Shown here one piece after another: positions 15,370 to 24,376 of a DNA stretch of 35,769 nucleotides. The translations under genes were made by a program, and so were the position numbers. The stretch spans positions 1-35,769 of the forward strand of contig JANPCI010000179.1 of assembly GCA_031430875.1 (NCBI GenBank). Direction: 5' to 3'. The notes beneath the pieces are model-generated. The model had not been told where the DNA came from and searched no databases. It was given only the letters and a program-made list of their open reading frames with translations. Numbering within the stretch: the first letter of the stretch is position 1; the number at the start of each line of letters is the position of its first letter. The DNA is from Sva-07 sp031430875 (GTDB lineage Bacteria > Actinomycetota > Acidimicrobiia > Acidimicrobiales > Ilumatobacteraceae).

Positions 15370-16260
15370 GTGATGCAGGTCGCCCAGGAGGCCCCCGCGC
15401 CGGAACGGCAACACCGGGTGTTCTGGTGGAAGGAGGCGCTCATCGTCGCCGTCTTCTACGGGATCTACTCGTTCACCCGCAACCTCTTCGGCTCCAACAA
15501 GATCGCCGCTGACGGCATCCCCGAGCAGGCCTTCACGAACGCCGAACGTGTCATCCGTGCAGAGTTGTGGCTTCACCTCTACCACGAGCAGACGGTGCAG
15601 TCGTGGTTCCTCCCCTACCGACTGTTCATCCAGTTCTGGAACGTGTACTACGGCACGGCGCACTTCATCGTCACGCTCGGTGTCTTCGTCCTGCTGTACG
15701 TCAAGCGCGCCGACGTGTTCCCCCAGTGGCGCAACACGCTGGCCGCGATGACGGCCCTGGCGATCATCGGGTTCGCATGGTTCCCGCTGATGCCACCCCG
15801 ACTACTCGACGAACCGTGCCCACGCGACGACCCGACGAGCTACGGCGGTGCCTGCATCGAGAGCGACCTGCGCCCCGAGGGTGGTTTCGGGTTCGTCGAC
15901 ACACTCGTCGAGTACGGCGGACCATGGTCGTTCGATTCCAAGACGATGGCGTCGATCTCCAACCAGTACGCCGCGATGCCCAGCTTGCACATCGGGTGGT
16001 CGACGTGGTGTGCGATCGCACTCTGGCCGCTCCTGCGGCGATGGTGGACCAAAGTGCTCGTCCTGCTCTATCCGATGACCACGTTGTTCGCCATCGTGGT
16101 GACCGCCAACCACTACTGGCTCGACGGAATCGGTGGTCTCGCCGCGTTCGGCGTCGGCGCCCTCATCGGCTGGGGGCTGCACCGATGGAACCAGGAACGC
16201 CTCGATCGGCGGTTCGCCGCCGAGCATCAACTGAGCACTTCGTCACAGTGCCGCGCATGA
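15370..16260 (+). CDS. PAP2-superfamily membrane enzyme (inositolphosphotransferase/Aur1-like)
   Basis: The roughly 296-residue integral membrane protein has about six helices: ALIVAVFYGIYSFTR, FWNVYYGTAHFIVTLGVFVL, TLAAMTALAIIGFAWF, STWCAIALWPLL, VLVLLYPMTTLFAIVV and GLAAFGVGALIGWGL. The active-site motifs of the PAP2_3 group are AAMPSLHIGWS (the PSxH His) and TANHYWLDGIGG (His-x3-Asp). Such enzymes transfer or remove phosphate on lipid-linked substrates, for example phosphatidylinositol-dependent sphingolipid synthesis in fungi and related actinobacterial proteins. The substrate here is unknown. GTG 15370 and ATG 15373 are adjacent possible starts. galT follows after 31 bp, probably with its own promoter. 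Confidence 0.8.
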   Translation: MMQVAQEAPAPERQHRVFWWKEALIVAVFYGIYSFTRNLFGSNKIAADGIPEQAFTNAERVIRAELWLHLYHEQTVQSWFLPYRLFIQFWNVYYGTAHFIVTLGVFVLLYVKRADVFPQWRNTLAAMTALAIIGFAWFPLMPPRLLDEPCPRDDPTSYGGACIESDLRPEGGFGFVDTLVEYGGPWSFDSKTMASISNQYAAMPSLHIGWSTWCAIALWPLLRRWWTKVLVLLYPMTTLFAIVVTANHYWLDGIGGLAAFGVGALIGWGLHRWNQERLDRRFAAEHQLSTSSQCRA

Positions 16261-16275
16261 GCGGCCGACTGGTCG

Positions 16276-16281
16276 TATCGT
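16276..16281 (+). promoter_or_regulatory. -10 hexamer for galT
   Basis: TATCGT lies 10 nt before the galT ATG, in the 31-bp gap after the PAP2 gene. There is no Shine-Dalgarno sequence in between (TGACTCCACA). Confidence 0.4.
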
Positions 16282-16291
16282 TGACTCCACA

Positions 16292-17275
16292 ATGAGTCAG
16301 ATGCGACTGAACCCCCTCAACGGACGGTGGGTGACCATCGTGGCCGAGCGGGCTGAACGCCCGAGTGACTTCGCTCCGCGTGACCGCTCGGTCGACACCG
16401 ACTCGAACCAACCGTGTCCGTTCTGTCCCGGCAACGAAGAAGCAACCCCGCCGGCCCTCGAAACCGTCGAGGCCGACGGTTCCTGGTCGATGCGGGTGAT
16501 CCCCAATCGATATCCCGCGTTCGACGGCGAGGAAGCGTTCGCCGTGCACAACCTCGGGCCGGTGTTCGTGATGGCCGAGGCGAGCGGCATCCACGAGGTC
16601 TTCGTGTACTCGCCCGACCACGACTCCGGTCTGCACCTGCTCGACAACGACCACGCGGCCCAGTTGATGCGGGTACTGCGCGATCGGTTCGCCGCCCACG
16701 CTGCCACGCCGCAGGTTCGTTACACCCAGGCGATCGTGAACCACGGCTGGGAGGCCGGTGCCTCGCTCGCCCATCCGCACGGCCAGATACTCGGGTTGCC
16801 GTTCGTTCCCGGCGAGATCCTCGACGAGGAACGTGCCTTCGCCCGTTTCGCCGGTGGCTGTCTGCTGTGCACCACGGTCGAGGCCGAACTCTCCGCCGAC
16901 GAGCGAGTGGTGTTCGCCAACGACGACGTCGCAGTGATCGCGCCGTACTGGAGTGGTGTGCCCTACGAGATGCTGGTCGTACCGCGCCATCACGAAGGGC
17001 ACCTCCAAGATGCGCCCGACGAGAGCTTGGCTGCGGTCGGTATTGCACTGCGCGATGCACTCGGCCACCTCAATGCTGAGCTCGGCGATGTCGCCTTCAA
17101 CCTCGGTTTCCACACCGCCCCGCACCAGCACACCGGCCAGTACCACTGGCACGCCCACATCTGGCCCAACCTCGTCACACAGGCCGGTTTCGAACGCGGT
17201 ACCGGTGTGATGATCAACATCGTTCCACCCGAGCAGGCGCGTGACGCGCTGCGCTCGGTGGCCGCGTCGGCCTGA
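16292..17275 (+). CDS. galT: Galactose-1-phosphate uridylyltransferase
   Basis: GalT exchanges UMP between UDP-glucose and galactose-1-phosphate (Leloir pathway); GalU in this window makes its UDP-glucose. The 327-residue protein opens MSQMRLNPLNGRWVTIVAER and has the first zinc-type pair Cys42-x2-Cys45 (CPFCPG), VIPNRYPAF, GIHEVFVYSP, and the nucleophile motif HPHGQ (161-165), where the second His carries UMP. A second C190-x2-C193 pair follows, and a late HWHAHIWP motif resembles the family's second HxH metal site. No galK or galE is nearby, and relatives with this CxxC pattern can act on other sugar-1-phosphates, so galactose specificity is inferred. It converges with glgB, 40 bp apart. 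Confidence 0.88.
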   Translation: MSQMRLNPLNGRWVTIVAERAERPSDFAPRDRSVDTDSNQPCPFCPGNEEATPPALETVEADGSWSMRVIPNRYPAFDGEEAFAVHNLGPVFVMAEASGIHEVFVYSPDHDSGLHLLDNDHAAQLMRVLRDRFAAHAATPQVRYTQAIVNHGWEAGASLAHPHGQILGLPFVPGEILDEERAFARFAGGCLLCTTVEAELSADERVVFANDDVAVIAPYWSGVPYEMLVVPRHHEGHLQDAPDESLAAVGIALRDALGHLNAELGDVAFNLGFHTAPHQHTGQYHWHAHIWPNLVTQAGFERGTGVMINIVPPEQARDALRSVAASA

Positions 17276-17315
17276 GCCGGCTCGCCGACCGATCCGCTTC
17301 ACGGCCGACTCTGCC

Positions 17316-19226
17316 TCAGCCAGGCGACCGAGAGCCGAGCCACACCATCGACATCGGACCGATGTCGATGAGTGCCGACGATCCGAGCCCCTGGCACGCC
17401 TCGTCGACGCCCGTGACCCGACGCTGCTCGTCGCCACGATGGCCGCTTCCCCACCAACCCGCATCGTCGGTGTCGATGATCACGTCCCACTGGCCGCCCC
17501 ACGGCAGCCCGACGCGATAGCCGGGTCGGATCACCGGCGTGAGGTTCGCGATGCAGACGACAGCCGCCGATCCGTCAAGATCCCATCGAGCGAACGCATA
17601 CAGGCTGTGCGCAGCATCATCGGCGTCGAGCCATTGGAAGCCGCCCGGCTCGTTGTCACGGCGCCAGAGGGCCGGCCACGCATCGCTGGCGCGGTTCAAC
17701 GCGCCGATCAGGTCGTTGACGCCACGATGGGCGGGGTACTCGAGGAGGTGCCATGGCAGTGCCGCCTCGTCGTTCCACTCCTGCCACGGGGCCAACTCGG
17801 CGCCCATGAAGACGAGTGGTGCGCCGGGCATCGACCACTGCCAGGCATACAGCGCGCGCAGCGCTGCGAACCGTTGCCAGTCGTCGCCGCCCATCTTGCG
17901 CAGCAGGCTCCCCTTGCCGTGCACCACCTCGTCGTGGCTCAACGGCAACACGAAGCGTTCGTCATAGGCGTAGAGCAGCGCGAAGGTCATCTCGTTGTGG
18001 TGGTGGCTGCGATGCACCGGATCGAGCGCAAGGTAGTCGAGCGTGTCGTGCATCCACCCCAGGTTCCACTTGTGGGTGAAGCCGAGACCGCCCATCGATG
18101 CCGGTGCAGTGACACCCGGCCACGACGTCGACTCTTCGGCGATCATCAAGGCATCGGGGAACTCGTCGCCGACCACCGATGTCGTTTCACGGAGGAACGT
18201 AAGGGCTTCGAGGTCCTCGCGCCCGCCGTACTTGTTCGGCGTCCACTCGCCGTGAGCACGTGAGTAGTCGAGGTACAGCATCGAGGCAACGGCGTCGACG
18301 CGCAGGCCATCGACATGGAACTGATCGAGCCAGTACAACGCATTCGACACCAGGAAATTGCGGATCTCGTTGCGTCCGTAGTCGAACACATAGGTTCCCC
18401 AGTCAGGGTGCTCGCCGCGGCGGGGGTCGGGATGCTCATAGAGCGGGGTGCCGTCGAAGCGAGCCAGGCTCCACTCGTCACGTGGAAAATGGGCGGGGAC
18501 CCAGTCGACGATGACACCGATCTTGCGTCGATGCATCTCGTCGACGAATCGACGGAGACCATCGGGCTCGCCGAAGCGAGCGGTCGGCGAATAATAGCCC
18601 GACACCTGATAGCCCCACGAGCCGCCGAACGGGTGCTCGGCGATCGGCATGAGTTCGACGTGGGTGAAGCCGAGGCGGGCAACGTGGTCGCCGATCTGCG
18701 TCGCCAGTTCGTCCCACGTCTCGACCGAACGCTTCCACGACGCAAGGTGAACCTCGTAGATCCGTAGCGGCGACGTGCCGTCGAGCGTCGTCCTGCGGTC
18801 ATGCATCCAGTCATCGTCGGTCCATCGGTGGCCACCCGAGGTGGGCACCACGCTGGCATCACTCGGCGGACGCTCGCTCTGGCGAGCCATCGGGTCGGCC
18901 TTGTGCAGAGTGGCCCCGTCACGGGTGGTGATCACGAACTTGTACCGGTGGCCGCTTTGTGCCGCCGGGGCCACCATGGTCCAAATGCCCGTCGCAACAG
19001 CCGACGGAACCGGCGCCAGCGGTTCGGGAACCCAATCGTTCCAGTCTCCGATGATGGCGACGCCCGCCGCGTTGGGTGCCCACACCCCGAACCGGATCGA
19101 GCGCGCCGAGCCCGATTCGTCGACGAGGAGCGGTTGCGGGCCGAGGAGTTCCCAGAGTCGCCGATGCGTCCCCTCGCCAAACAGGTGGAGGTCGAGATCA
19201 CCGATCGGTCGGGCGACATGAGCCAT
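17316..19226 (-). CDS. glgB: 1,4-alpha-glucan branching enzyme GlgB
   Basis: GlgB cuts alpha-1,4 chains and rejoins them as alpha-1,6 branches in glycogen. The 636-residue protein has an N-terminal CBM48-like domain (about 40-125, RFGVWAPNAAGVAIIGDWND), a GH13 barrel with the nucleophile in DGLRVDAVASMLYLDY (Asp311), acid/base in LMIAEESTSWPG (Glu364) and transition-state Asp in LPLSHDEVVHGKGS (Asp432), and a C-terminal all-beta domain. It lacks the extra N-terminal domain of longer GlgBs. ATG 19226 is preferred because TACCCT (19235-19240) is 8 nt upstream; ATG 19232, two codons earlier, is only 2 nt from it. It is divergent from the GT4 synthase, with the phosphorylase beyond: an alpha-glucan locus. 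Confidence 0.94.
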   Translation of the reverse strand: MAHVARPIGDLDLHLFGEGTHRRLWELLGPQPLLVDESGSARSIRFGVWAPNAAGVAIIGDWNDWVPEPLAPVPSAVATGIWTMVAPAAQSGHRYKFVITTRDGATLHKADPMARQSERPPSDASVVPTSGGHRWTDDDWMHDRRTTLDGTSPLRIYEVHLASWKRSVETWDELATQIGDHVARLGFTHVELMPIAEHPFGGSWGYQVSGYYSPTARFGEPDGLRRFVDEMHRRKIGVIVDWVPAHFPRDEWSLARFDGTPLYEHPDPRRGEHPDWGTYVFDYGRNEIRNFLVSNALYWLDQFHVDGLRVDAVASMLYLDYSRAHGEWTPNKYGGREDLEALTFLRETTSVVGDEFPDALMIAEESTSWPGVTAPASMGGLGFTHKWNLGWMHDTLDYLALDPVHRSHHHNEMTFALLYAYDERFVLPLSHDEVVHGKGSLLRKMGGDDWQRFAALRALYAWQWSMPGAPLVFMGAELAPWQEWNDEAALPWHLLEYPAHRGVNDLIGALNRASDAWPALWRRDNEPGGFQWLDADDAAHSLYAFARWDLDGSAAVVCIANLTPVIRPGYRVGLPWGGQWDVIIDTDDAGWWGSGHRGDEQRRVTGVDEACQGLGSSALIDIGPMSMVWLGSRSPG

Positions 19227-19234
19227 CACCATCC

Positions 19235-19261
19235 AGGGTAGAGCGTTGGCGGGAGTAGGGT
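19235..19261. promoter_or_regulatory. Divergent -10 pair for glgB and the GT4 synthase
   Basis: TACCCT on minus (19235-19240) precedes ATG 19226 by 8 nt. TAGGGT on plus (19256-19261) precedes GTG 19270 by 8 nt. Divergent promoters would co-ordinate branching and chain synthesis. Confidence 0.5.
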
Positions 19262-19269
19262 GCGCGCCC

Positions 19270-20451
19270 GTGCGCGTCTTGATGCTCTCGTGGGACTTCC
19301 CACCCCGCGGCACCGGCGGGATCGCGGCGCAGGTGAGCGGCCTCAGTGCGGCGCTCGCTGCCGCCGGCCACGACGTCGTGGTGCTCACCGTGGCCGACCG
19401 ACCGGCCGAGCTCGGAGCCAAGCCTCCGCCCGGGGTACGTGTGTTGCGCACGCTCGTCGACCTTCCGTGGCTGCCGCCGGTGGAGGCGGTCACTCGAATC
19501 GCGTCTGCAAATCACACGGTGACCAAACTCGGCTCCCGATTCGTCGGCGATCTCGCAGGCTGGGAGCCCGACGTGGTACACGGCCACGACTGGCAACTCG
19601 GCTGGGCCGCCGACTCGCTTGCCGCGCGGTACGACGTGCCGTTCGTGTTGACGATGCACGGCACCGAGCGAGTGCGTCATGGCGGACAGCTTCCGCTCGG
19701 CCACCCGACCGACATCAACTCGATCGAATGGTGGTTGGCCTTCCAGGCTGACCGCATGATCGCTCCGACCCGCTTCATCGTCGAGCAACTGGTGATCGGG
19801 TTCGAGCTCGACGTCGAACACATTGCGCACATCCCCAACGGCATCGACCCATCGCTGTGGCGGCCCGCCCGCCCGGTGATCGCGCCGCAACGCCAGCGTG
19901 ACCCACTGGTCGTCTCGTGGGGACGCGTGCAGTACGAGAAGGGGTTCCAGGTGCTGGCCCGAGCGATCCACGCGCTGCGCAGCCGGGTCCCCGACGTCCA
20001 CGGCGTCATCGCCGGACGCGGCAGCTATCTGCCCGAACTGCAGACACAGATCGACGTCGAGGGTGTCAGCGACCTCATCGAGCTCCCCGGGTTCGTCGCC
20101 GACGGCGACCTGCGCCACCTCGTCCACCGTGCAGGGTGCGTCGTCATCCCGTCGCTCTATGAGCCGTTTGGCATCGTGGCGCTCGAAGCGCTCGCTGCCG
20201 GGGCACCGCTGATCGTGGCGAGAACGGGTGGGCTCGCCGAACTCATCGTGGGCACCAACGCCGGCGTCACGTTCGAACCCGGGAATCCTGATGACCTCGC
20301 CGATGCGATCGAACAGGTGCTGATGAACAACGAACTCGCCACAATCCTGGTCGCCAACGCCCGCGACCTCGTGGAACAGAAGTACGCGTGGGGGGCGATC
20401 GCCCGTGCCACAGCCGACGTGTACGCCTCCGCTCAGATCACGTCTGCGTGA
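19270..20451 (+). CDS. GT4 alpha-glucan synthase (glycogen synthase or GlgM-like)
   Basis: The 393-residue GT-B glycosyltransferase begins VRVLMLSWDFPPRGTGGIAA with the acceptor-site Gly-Gly-Ile, then VVHGHDW (His106 region), IPNGIDPSLW, the donor-phosphate residues Arg219 and Lys224 in SWGRVQYEKGF, and the retaining-GT4 E-x7-E motif (Glu298 and Glu306 in YEPFGIVALEAL). This size and family in actinobacteria fits GlgM (ADP-glucose:maltose-1-phosphate synthase) or Rv3032-type alpha-1,4-glucosyltransferases rather than classical GT5 GlgA. glgC and glgE are not in the window, so the choice is open. GTG 19270 is set by TAGGGT 8 nt upstream and the family N-terminus. It is divergent from glgB and followed by the phosphorylase. 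Confidence 0.85.
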   Translation: MRVLMLSWDFPPRGTGGIAAQVSGLSAALAAAGHDVVVLTVADRPAELGAKPPPGVRVLRTLVDLPWLPPVEAVTRIASANHTVTKLGSRFVGDLAGWEPDVVHGHDWQLGWAADSLAARYDVPFVLTMHGTERVRHGGQLPLGHPTDINSIEWWLAFQADRMIAPTRFIVEQLVIGFELDVEHIAHIPNGIDPSLWRPARPVIAPQRQRDPLVVSWGRVQYEKGFQVLARAIHALRSRVPDVHGVIAGRGSYLPELQTQIDVEGVSDLIELPGFVADGDLRHLVHRAGCVVIPSLYEPFGIVALEALAAGAPLIVARTGGLAELIVGTNAGVTFEPGNPDDLADAIEQVLMNNELATILVANARDLVEQKYAWGAIARATADVYASAQITSA

Positions 20452-20491
20452 ACTCTCAGAGTCGCCGAATCAGACCGCTCCGAGGAGTCGC

Positions 20492-20497
20492 TAACGT
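20492..20497 (+). promoter_or_regulatory. -10 hexamer for the alpha-glucan phosphorylase
   Basis: TAACGT lies 8 nt before ATG 20506. A GAGGAG further upstream (20482-20487) is about 18 nt from the start, too far to act as a ribosome binding site. Confidence 0.45.
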
Positions 20498-20505
20498 CTG
20501 CGCCG

Positions 20506-22992
20506 ATGCGACCGCTTCACCAGTTCACCGTCACCAGCAACGTGCCAGATTCGTTGCGTGCGCTCGAGGGCATCGCCGCCAACCTGCAGTGGGTCTGGAC
20601 CAGACAGTTGGCTCAGGTCTTCGATCGGCTCGACGGCTCGCCGACCAGTCGTTCCTGGCGTGAGACGGGCCAGCATCCGGTCGACCTCGTCCGACGGACC
20701 TCACCTGGATGCTGGGAGGCGCTCGCCGACGACGAGCAGTACGTCGAACAGGTCGAACATGCCCGGCAACGCCTCGATGCCGCACTCAACGGCTCGAGCT
20801 GGTTCGGCCGACGCAGCAGCGACGGCCAGACCCCACTCGACCTCGTCGCCTATTTCTCGCCCGAGTTCGGGATCACCGAAGCACTGCCGCAGTACTCGGG
20901 CGGCCTCGGTGTGCTTGCCGGCGATCATCTCAAGGCCAGCTCCGATCTGGGGGTGCCACTGGTCGCAGTCGGGCTGCTCTATGCCGAGGGCTACTTCCAT
21001 CAGGAACTCGACGGCGACGGGTGGCAGCGCGAACGCAACGAGCGCATCGACCCCGAAGCGCTCGGCGTCCAACCGACGGGGATCGAGGTGCACGTCGACC
21101 TCGCGGGTGTCGATGTGACGGTGCGGGTGTGGCGCGTCGACGTGGGGCGGATCCCGCTGTACCTCCTCGACACGAACGTTCCCACCAATCCGCCCGAGGC
21201 GATCGCCGTCACCGATCGGCTGTACGGCGGTGACGAGCAGCACCGCCTGCGCCAAGAGATCATCCTGGGCATCGGCGGTGTGCGGGCGCTGCGGGCGCTC
21301 GGCATCGAACCGCAGGTGTTCCACACCAACGAGGGTCACGCCGGCTTCCTCGGATTCGAACGCATCCGCGAGTGGATCGATCGTGGCCTGTCGTTCCCCG
21401 AGGCGATCGAGGCGGTCCGCGCCGGAAGCGTCTTCACCACCCACACGCCGGTGCCGGCCGGCATCGATCAATTCCCGCTCGAACTCTTCGAGCGATACTT
21501 TGCGTCGTTCGCCGAGCAGTGCGGCATCACGTTCGCCGAACTCGTCGAACTCGGTCAGGGCGCCGCCGACGACACCAAGTTCAACATGGCGCTGATGGGT
21601 CTGCGATTGGCGGCGCGAGCCAACGGTGTCGCCCGACTGCACGGCGAGGTCTCGCGCCAGATGTTCGGTGGGCTCTGGCCCGACCTGCCCGTCAGGGAGA
21701 CGCCGATCGGTCACGTGACCAACGGCGTCCACGCCCGGTCGTGGGTCAGCGACCGAGTCGACGAGTTGCTGGTACGAGCCATCGGCGACGACTGGCACCT
21801 GGCCGACGAGGGCGACTGGGCCCAGGTGAAGCACCTCGACCATCACGAGATCTGGGAGGTTCGCAATCAGGGTCGCCGGGAACTCGTCGGCATGGTGCGC
21901 CGCCTCACCGGAGAAGACGTGCTCGATCCCGGCGTACTGACCATCGGATTCGCCCGGCGCTTTGCCACCTACAAGCGCTCCACACTGCTGCTCAGCCAGA
22001 TGGAGCGCCTCAAGGCGTTGTTGCTCGATGCCGACCGACCCGTGCAGTTCGTCTTCGCCGGCAAGGCCCACCCCGCTGACGAGCCGGGGAAGGCAATGAT
22101 CCGCGAGATCGATCGGCTGGCGCGCACTGCCGAGGTCGGCCATCGGTTCGTGTTCATCGCCGACTACGACATCGGCATCGCGCGAACGATGTACCACGGC
22201 TGCGACGTGTGGTTGAACACCCCGCGTCGTCCGATGGAAGCGTGTGGAACCAGTGGAATGAAGGCAGCCCTCAACGGGGTGCTCAACTGCTCGATTCGTG
22301 ACGGCTGGTGGGACGAGATGTCCGCTGATCGCAATGGCTTCGACATCGCGTCGTTCGACCACGACGGCGACTACGAGCGACGCGATCGCCGTGAGGCTTC
22401 CGATGCCTTCGACGTGATCGAGAACCACATCGTGCCCTCGTTCTACGGACGTGGCGACGACGGCCTCCCCCACGACTGGATCGACCGGATCACCACGAAC
22501 TGGCTGACGCTGGGGTGGAACGTGATCGCCACGCGAATGGTTCGCGACTATGTCACCCAGTACTACGAGCCCGCGGCTACCAGCTCCGACGCCGTCAGTG
22601 CCGGCGACGCTGGACCCGCACGTGAGTTGGCCGCCTGGAAGCGGCGCGTCGCTGAGGCATGGCCCGGGGTCAGGGTGACGATCGACGCCGACGAGTCGAG
22701 CATCGATCCGGGCGCGGCGACCGACGAGCGGTGCGTCGTGGCCCATGTCGACCCGGGCGGGCTCACCGAAGACGAGCTCAAGGTGCAGGTTCTCCACGGC
22801 CCGGTCAACGCCGACGGGCAGTTCGACGAGACGCGGCTGGCCGTCATCGACATGAAGGCCGAGGGCGAGGGTCGATTCACTACGAGTTTCGTGCCAGGGG
22901 AAGCCGGGCGCTGGGGTGTGATGGTGCGCGCCCTGCCGACACACAGGCTGCTGACGAACCCGTTCGATACCGGCCTCATCGCCACCGACTGA
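20506..22992 (+). CDS. glgP: Alpha-glucan (glycogen) phosphorylase, GT35
   Basis: The enzyme releases glucose-1-phosphate from alpha-glucan ends using pyridoxal phosphate. The 828-residue protein belongs to the shorter bacterial GT35 group with an N-terminal DUF3417-like region (SLRALEGIAANLQWVW, residues about 15-30). Then come YFSPEFGITEALPQYSGGLG and VLAGDHLKASSDLGVPL, HTNEGHAGFL, TTHTPVPAGID, the GVHARSW substrate segment, GFARRFATYKRSTL, and the PLP site EACGTSGMKAALNG with Lys586. A C-terminal beta-like extension (about 720-828) is usual for this group. It completes an alpha-glucan set with glgB and the GT4 synthase; its product suits GalU. A tandem hairpin repeat starts right at its stop. 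Confidence 0.93.
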   Translation: MRPLHQFTVTSNVPDSLRALEGIAANLQWVWTRQLAQVFDRLDGSPTSRSWRETGQHPVDLVRRTSPGCWEALADDEQYVEQVEHARQRLDAALNGSSWFGRRSSDGQTPLDLVAYFSPEFGITEALPQYSGGLGVLAGDHLKASSDLGVPLVAVGLLYAEGYFHQELDGDGWQRERNERIDPEALGVQPTGIEVHVDLAGVDVTVRVWRVDVGRIPLYLLDTNVPTNPPEAIAVTDRLYGGDEQHRLRQEIILGIGGVRALRALGIEPQVFHTNEGHAGFLGFERIREWIDRGLSFPEAIEAVRAGSVFTTHTPVPAGIDQFPLELFERYFASFAEQCGITFAELVELGQGAADDTKFNMALMGLRLAARANGVARLHGEVSRQMFGGLWPDLPVRETPIGHVTNGVHARSWVSDRVDELLVRAIGDDWHLADEGDWAQVKHLDHHEIWEVRNQGRRELVGMVRRLTGEDVLDPGVLTIGFARRFATYKRSTLLLSQMERLKALLLDADRPVQFVFAGKAHPADEPGKAMIREIDRLARTAEVGHRFVFIADYDIGIARTMYHGCDVWLNTPRRPMEACGTSGMKAALNGVLNCSIRDGWWDEMSADRNGFDIASFDHDGDYERRDRREASDAFDVIENHIVPSFYGRGDDGLPHDWIDRITTNWLTLGWNVIATRMVRDYVTQYYEPAATSSDAVSAGDAGPARELAAWKRRVAEAWPGVRVTIDADESSIDPGAATDERCVVAHVDPGGLTEDELKVQVLHGPVNADGQFDETRLAVIDMKAEGEGRFTTSFVPGEAGRWGVMVRALPTHRLLTNPFDTGLIATD

Positions 22993-23059
22993 CCGGTCTT
23001 TCCGGACCCGACCCCAACAGACCGGCCCGGTCTTTCCGGACCCGACCCCAACAGACCGG
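22993..23059. repeat. Tandem 33-bp hairpin repeat after glgP
   Basis: Two identical 33-bp units (22993-23025 and 23027-23059, period 34). Each begins CCGGTCTTTCCGGACCC and ends AACAGACCGG, so 7-bp inverted ends CCGGTCT/AGACCGG close a hairpin. The first unit begins on the base after the glgP stop. Probable transcription-end or RNA-stability element. Confidence 0.85.
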
Positions 23060-23090
23060 AATCAACGCTCGCAACGCGAGCGACCGTCGT

Positions 23091-23096
23091 TAGCCT
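23091..23096 (+). promoter_or_regulatory. -10 hexamer for MFS transporter 1
   Basis: TAGCCT lies 7 nt before GTG 23104 with no Shine-Dalgarno sequence, supporting that GTG as the start of a leaderless transcript. Confidence 0.5.
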
Positions 23097-23103
23097 GCCG
23101 CGG

Positions 23104-24348
23104 GTGACCCCCGACGTCGATGTCCAGAGCGCGACGGCCGCGCCGTCGCCGAGGATGTTGTTCATCGCCTTTGGCGGGCTCATGGCAAGCCTCGCCGCCG
23201 GCTACGGCGTGCTGTTCACGATCGTCGACGACTATCGCGACGAATTCGGGATCAGCGAAACGGCGATCGGGCTGGTCATCGGGATCGGGTTCCTTGCCGC
23301 GTTCATGTCGCAGGTGTTGATCGCCCCGCTCGCGGACCGCGGCCATGCCCGCAAGGTCGTGCTGTTCGGCATTGCGATCAACGTCGTCGGTCTGTTGCTG
23401 ATGGGATTCAGTACAACGCTGACTCCGATCCTCATCGGTCGCTTCATCTCCGGCATCGGTATCGGCGCGGCAATCCCTGCGGCGCGCCGCATCGTCATCC
23501 TCGCCGACCCGAATCACCTCGGCCAGAATCTCGGTCGACTCCTCGCCGCCGAAGTGTTCGGCTTCGCCATCGGCCCCGCCCTATCGGCGTTGCTCGTCGG
23601 GCCGTTCGGGATTCCGGCACCGTTCGTCGTCGTGGCCACCGCCACCGTGGTCATGCTTGCCTTCGTCGCTCGGGTCAACGTCGTCGAGACCGTGTCGAGC
23701 GTGCACCGACGGCTGGCAGTCGACCTGCTGAAAATCCGCCCATTCGCGGGCGCCGTCGTGCTGGGTTCGGCGGTGTTTGTGATGATCGGGTCGTTCGACG
23801 CCCTCTGGGCCCTCGTGCACTCCGATCTCGGCACCACGAAATGGGTGGCCAACCTCGGCATCACGCTCTTCGCGCTTCCGCTCATCATCCTCGGACCGAT
23901 CGGTGGACGTTGGGCGCAGGTGTACGGGCCGTTCAAGGTGGCCGTGGCCGGCCTCATCGGCGGAGCCATCTTCATGTCGCTCTACGGCGTGATGCCGACC
24001 GGTGGCCTGATCTTCGCCGTCGCCATGCTGCACGCCGTGAGCGATGGTCTCACGGTGTCGAGCACCGGCGTGGCGGTCGGCATGACCGTGCCGGAGGATC
24101 GCCAGGCGGGGGCACAGGGCGTGCTCGGCGGGGCCCAAGCGCTGGCCGCGGGGATCATGGCGGTGGTCACGGGCGCCCTGTACGACGAGTTCGGCCGTGC
24201 GGTCGCCTACGCCGTCTGTGGGACGGTGATGCTCGTGCTCGTCGCTGCGGGTGCTTGGCTTGCCCGCTCCGCCTGGTCGCTGAAGCGTCCCCTCTACGTC
24301 GACGACCTTGTCGGGCCCGAACCGGCACCCGTGGCGTCGACCGGCTGA
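23104..24348 (+). CDS. Major facilitator superfamily transporter
   Basis: The 414-residue protein has the MFS layout: about twelve hydrophobic helices, with the loop 2-3 signature region APLADRGHARKVVLFG (a variant of the G-x3-D-R-x-G-R-R motif) and the later counterpart GPIGGRWAQVYGPFKV. TM4 contains RFISGIGIGAAIPAARR. The C-terminus is cytosolic (RSAWSLKRPLYVDDLVGPEP). It probably exports or imports a small molecule using the proton gradient; the substrate cannot be inferred, and neighbours (glycogen phosphorylase, Nudix) give no clear hint. GTG 23104 places the first helix at about residue 17. A long hairpin separates it from the Nudix gene downstream. Confidence 0.85.
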   Translation: MTPDVDVQSATAAPSPRMLFIAFGGLMASLAAGYGVLFTIVDDYRDEFGISETAIGLVIGIGFLAAFMSQVLIAPLADRGHARKVVLFGIAINVVGLLLMGFSTTLTPILIGRFISGIGIGAAIPAARRIVILADPNHLGQNLGRLLAAEVFGFAIGPALSALLVGPFGIPAPFVVVATATVVMLAFVARVNVVETVSSVHRRLAVDLLKIRPFAGAVVLGSAVFVMIGSFDALWALVHSDLGTTKWVANLGITLFALPLIILGPIGGRWAQVYGPFKVAVAGLIGGAIFMSLYGVMPTGGLIFAVAMLHAVSDGLTVSSTGVAVGMTVPEDRQAGAQGVLGGAQALAAGIMAVVTGALYDEFGRAVAYAVCGTVMLVLVAAGAWLARSAWSLKRPLYVDDLVGPEPAPVASTG

Positions 24349-24376
24349 ATTCGCTGACTCCGGAGCAGCTCGCACA

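Noticed and set aside
20701..22944. 747-codon minus-strand open frame
   Set aside because: Antisense shadow of the alpha-glucan phosphorylase, whose catalytic motifs are all present on the plus strand.
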